In this document: positions 63,992 through 64,000 of the stretch, one piece after another
Layout of the letters: every line of letters begins with the position of its first letter
How positions within the stretch are numbered: position 1 is the first letter of the stretch
Source: Oscillospiraceae bacterium
Lineage (GTDB): Bacteria > Bacillota > Clostridia > Oscillospirales > Acutalibacteraceae
Reading direction: 5' to 3'
Length of the DNA stretch: 64,000 bases
Assembly (NCBI GenBank): GCA_022483045.1
Contig: JAKVOA010000001.1
Location: 143,750 to 207,749 of the forward strand
Made by a program: the position numbers and the translations under genes
The notes under the pieces: generated by a model
Database searches by the model: none
Seen by the model: only the letters and a program-made list of their open reading frames with translations
Told to the model about the DNA's origin: nothing

Positions 63992-64000
63992 TTCCAAAAC

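Overview
The window looks like the chromosome of an anaerobic, low-to-medium GC Firmicute of the class Clostridia, most likely an Oscillospiraceae/Ruminococcaceae-type gut or fermenter bacterium. This is inferred from strong Gram-positive ribosome binding sites and sigma-A promoters, a SufCBDSU iron-sulfur operon, a clostridial thiS-F-G-H-E thiamine operon, YesM/YesN-type two-component regulation of glycosidases, and a class A RNase P RNA. No rRNA, phage or CRISPR array is present.

Layout. (1) 1-6456: the downstream part of a bacterial microcompartment (BMC) operon. It has the end of a UbiD-family decarboxylase, three hexameric shell proteins, a repeat-containing protein with an encapsulation-peptide-like start, a flavoprotein-like protein, a pentameric vertex protein, an adenine-deaminase-like amidohydrolase, a cyclase-family hydrolase and a DUF1989 protein. 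Next to it are an M20 peptidase, an IS30-family insertion with a 14-bp target duplication, a nucleoside hydrolase, a decayed histidine kinase and an AGCS amino acid symporter. The gene set fits anaerobic purine or heterocycle breakdown inside a protein shell (inference). (2) 12.9-21.2 kb: a PTS EIIC-like membrane protein with its own operator, the pantothenate operon (PanG-like reductase, panB, panC, panD), and the thiamine-thiazole operon behind a compact terminator-embedded leader matching the HMP-PP (thiS-motif) riboswitch. (3) 21.5-40.8 kb: a glycan utilisation region with an ABC importer lacking its own ATPase, GH29, GH3 and GH2 glycosidases, a YesM/YesN pair, a xylulokinase-type kinase, a LacI regulator, DUF4867 and a fucose/arabinose isomerase-type enzyme. 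Two near-identical operators flank the LacI divergent promoters.

(4) 40.9-52.7 kb: housekeeping genes: tRNA-Val, a patatin, a NifX-like protein behind a structured intergenic region, a Zn/Mn ABC importer with a Fur-family-like box, rnpB, a YcxB-like protein, nicotinate phosphoribosyltransferase, a small HTH regulator, a GNAT, and a potassium uptake system with two different RCK subunits and one TrkH channel. (5) 52.9-64 kb: the sufCBDSU operon behind a probable IscR-type palindrome, a uridine kinase and GH1 beta-glucosidase pair, and a pgcA-manA-ROK sugar phosphate operon followed by an unidentified gene remnant.

Many promoters share the same architecture (TTG-rich -35, 17-nt spacer, TATACT/TATAAT -10). 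Several operators sit directly downstream of the -10, which implies simple repressor blocking. Start codons were chosen from ribosome binding site spacing. Functional calls come from motif recognition by eye; no database search was run.
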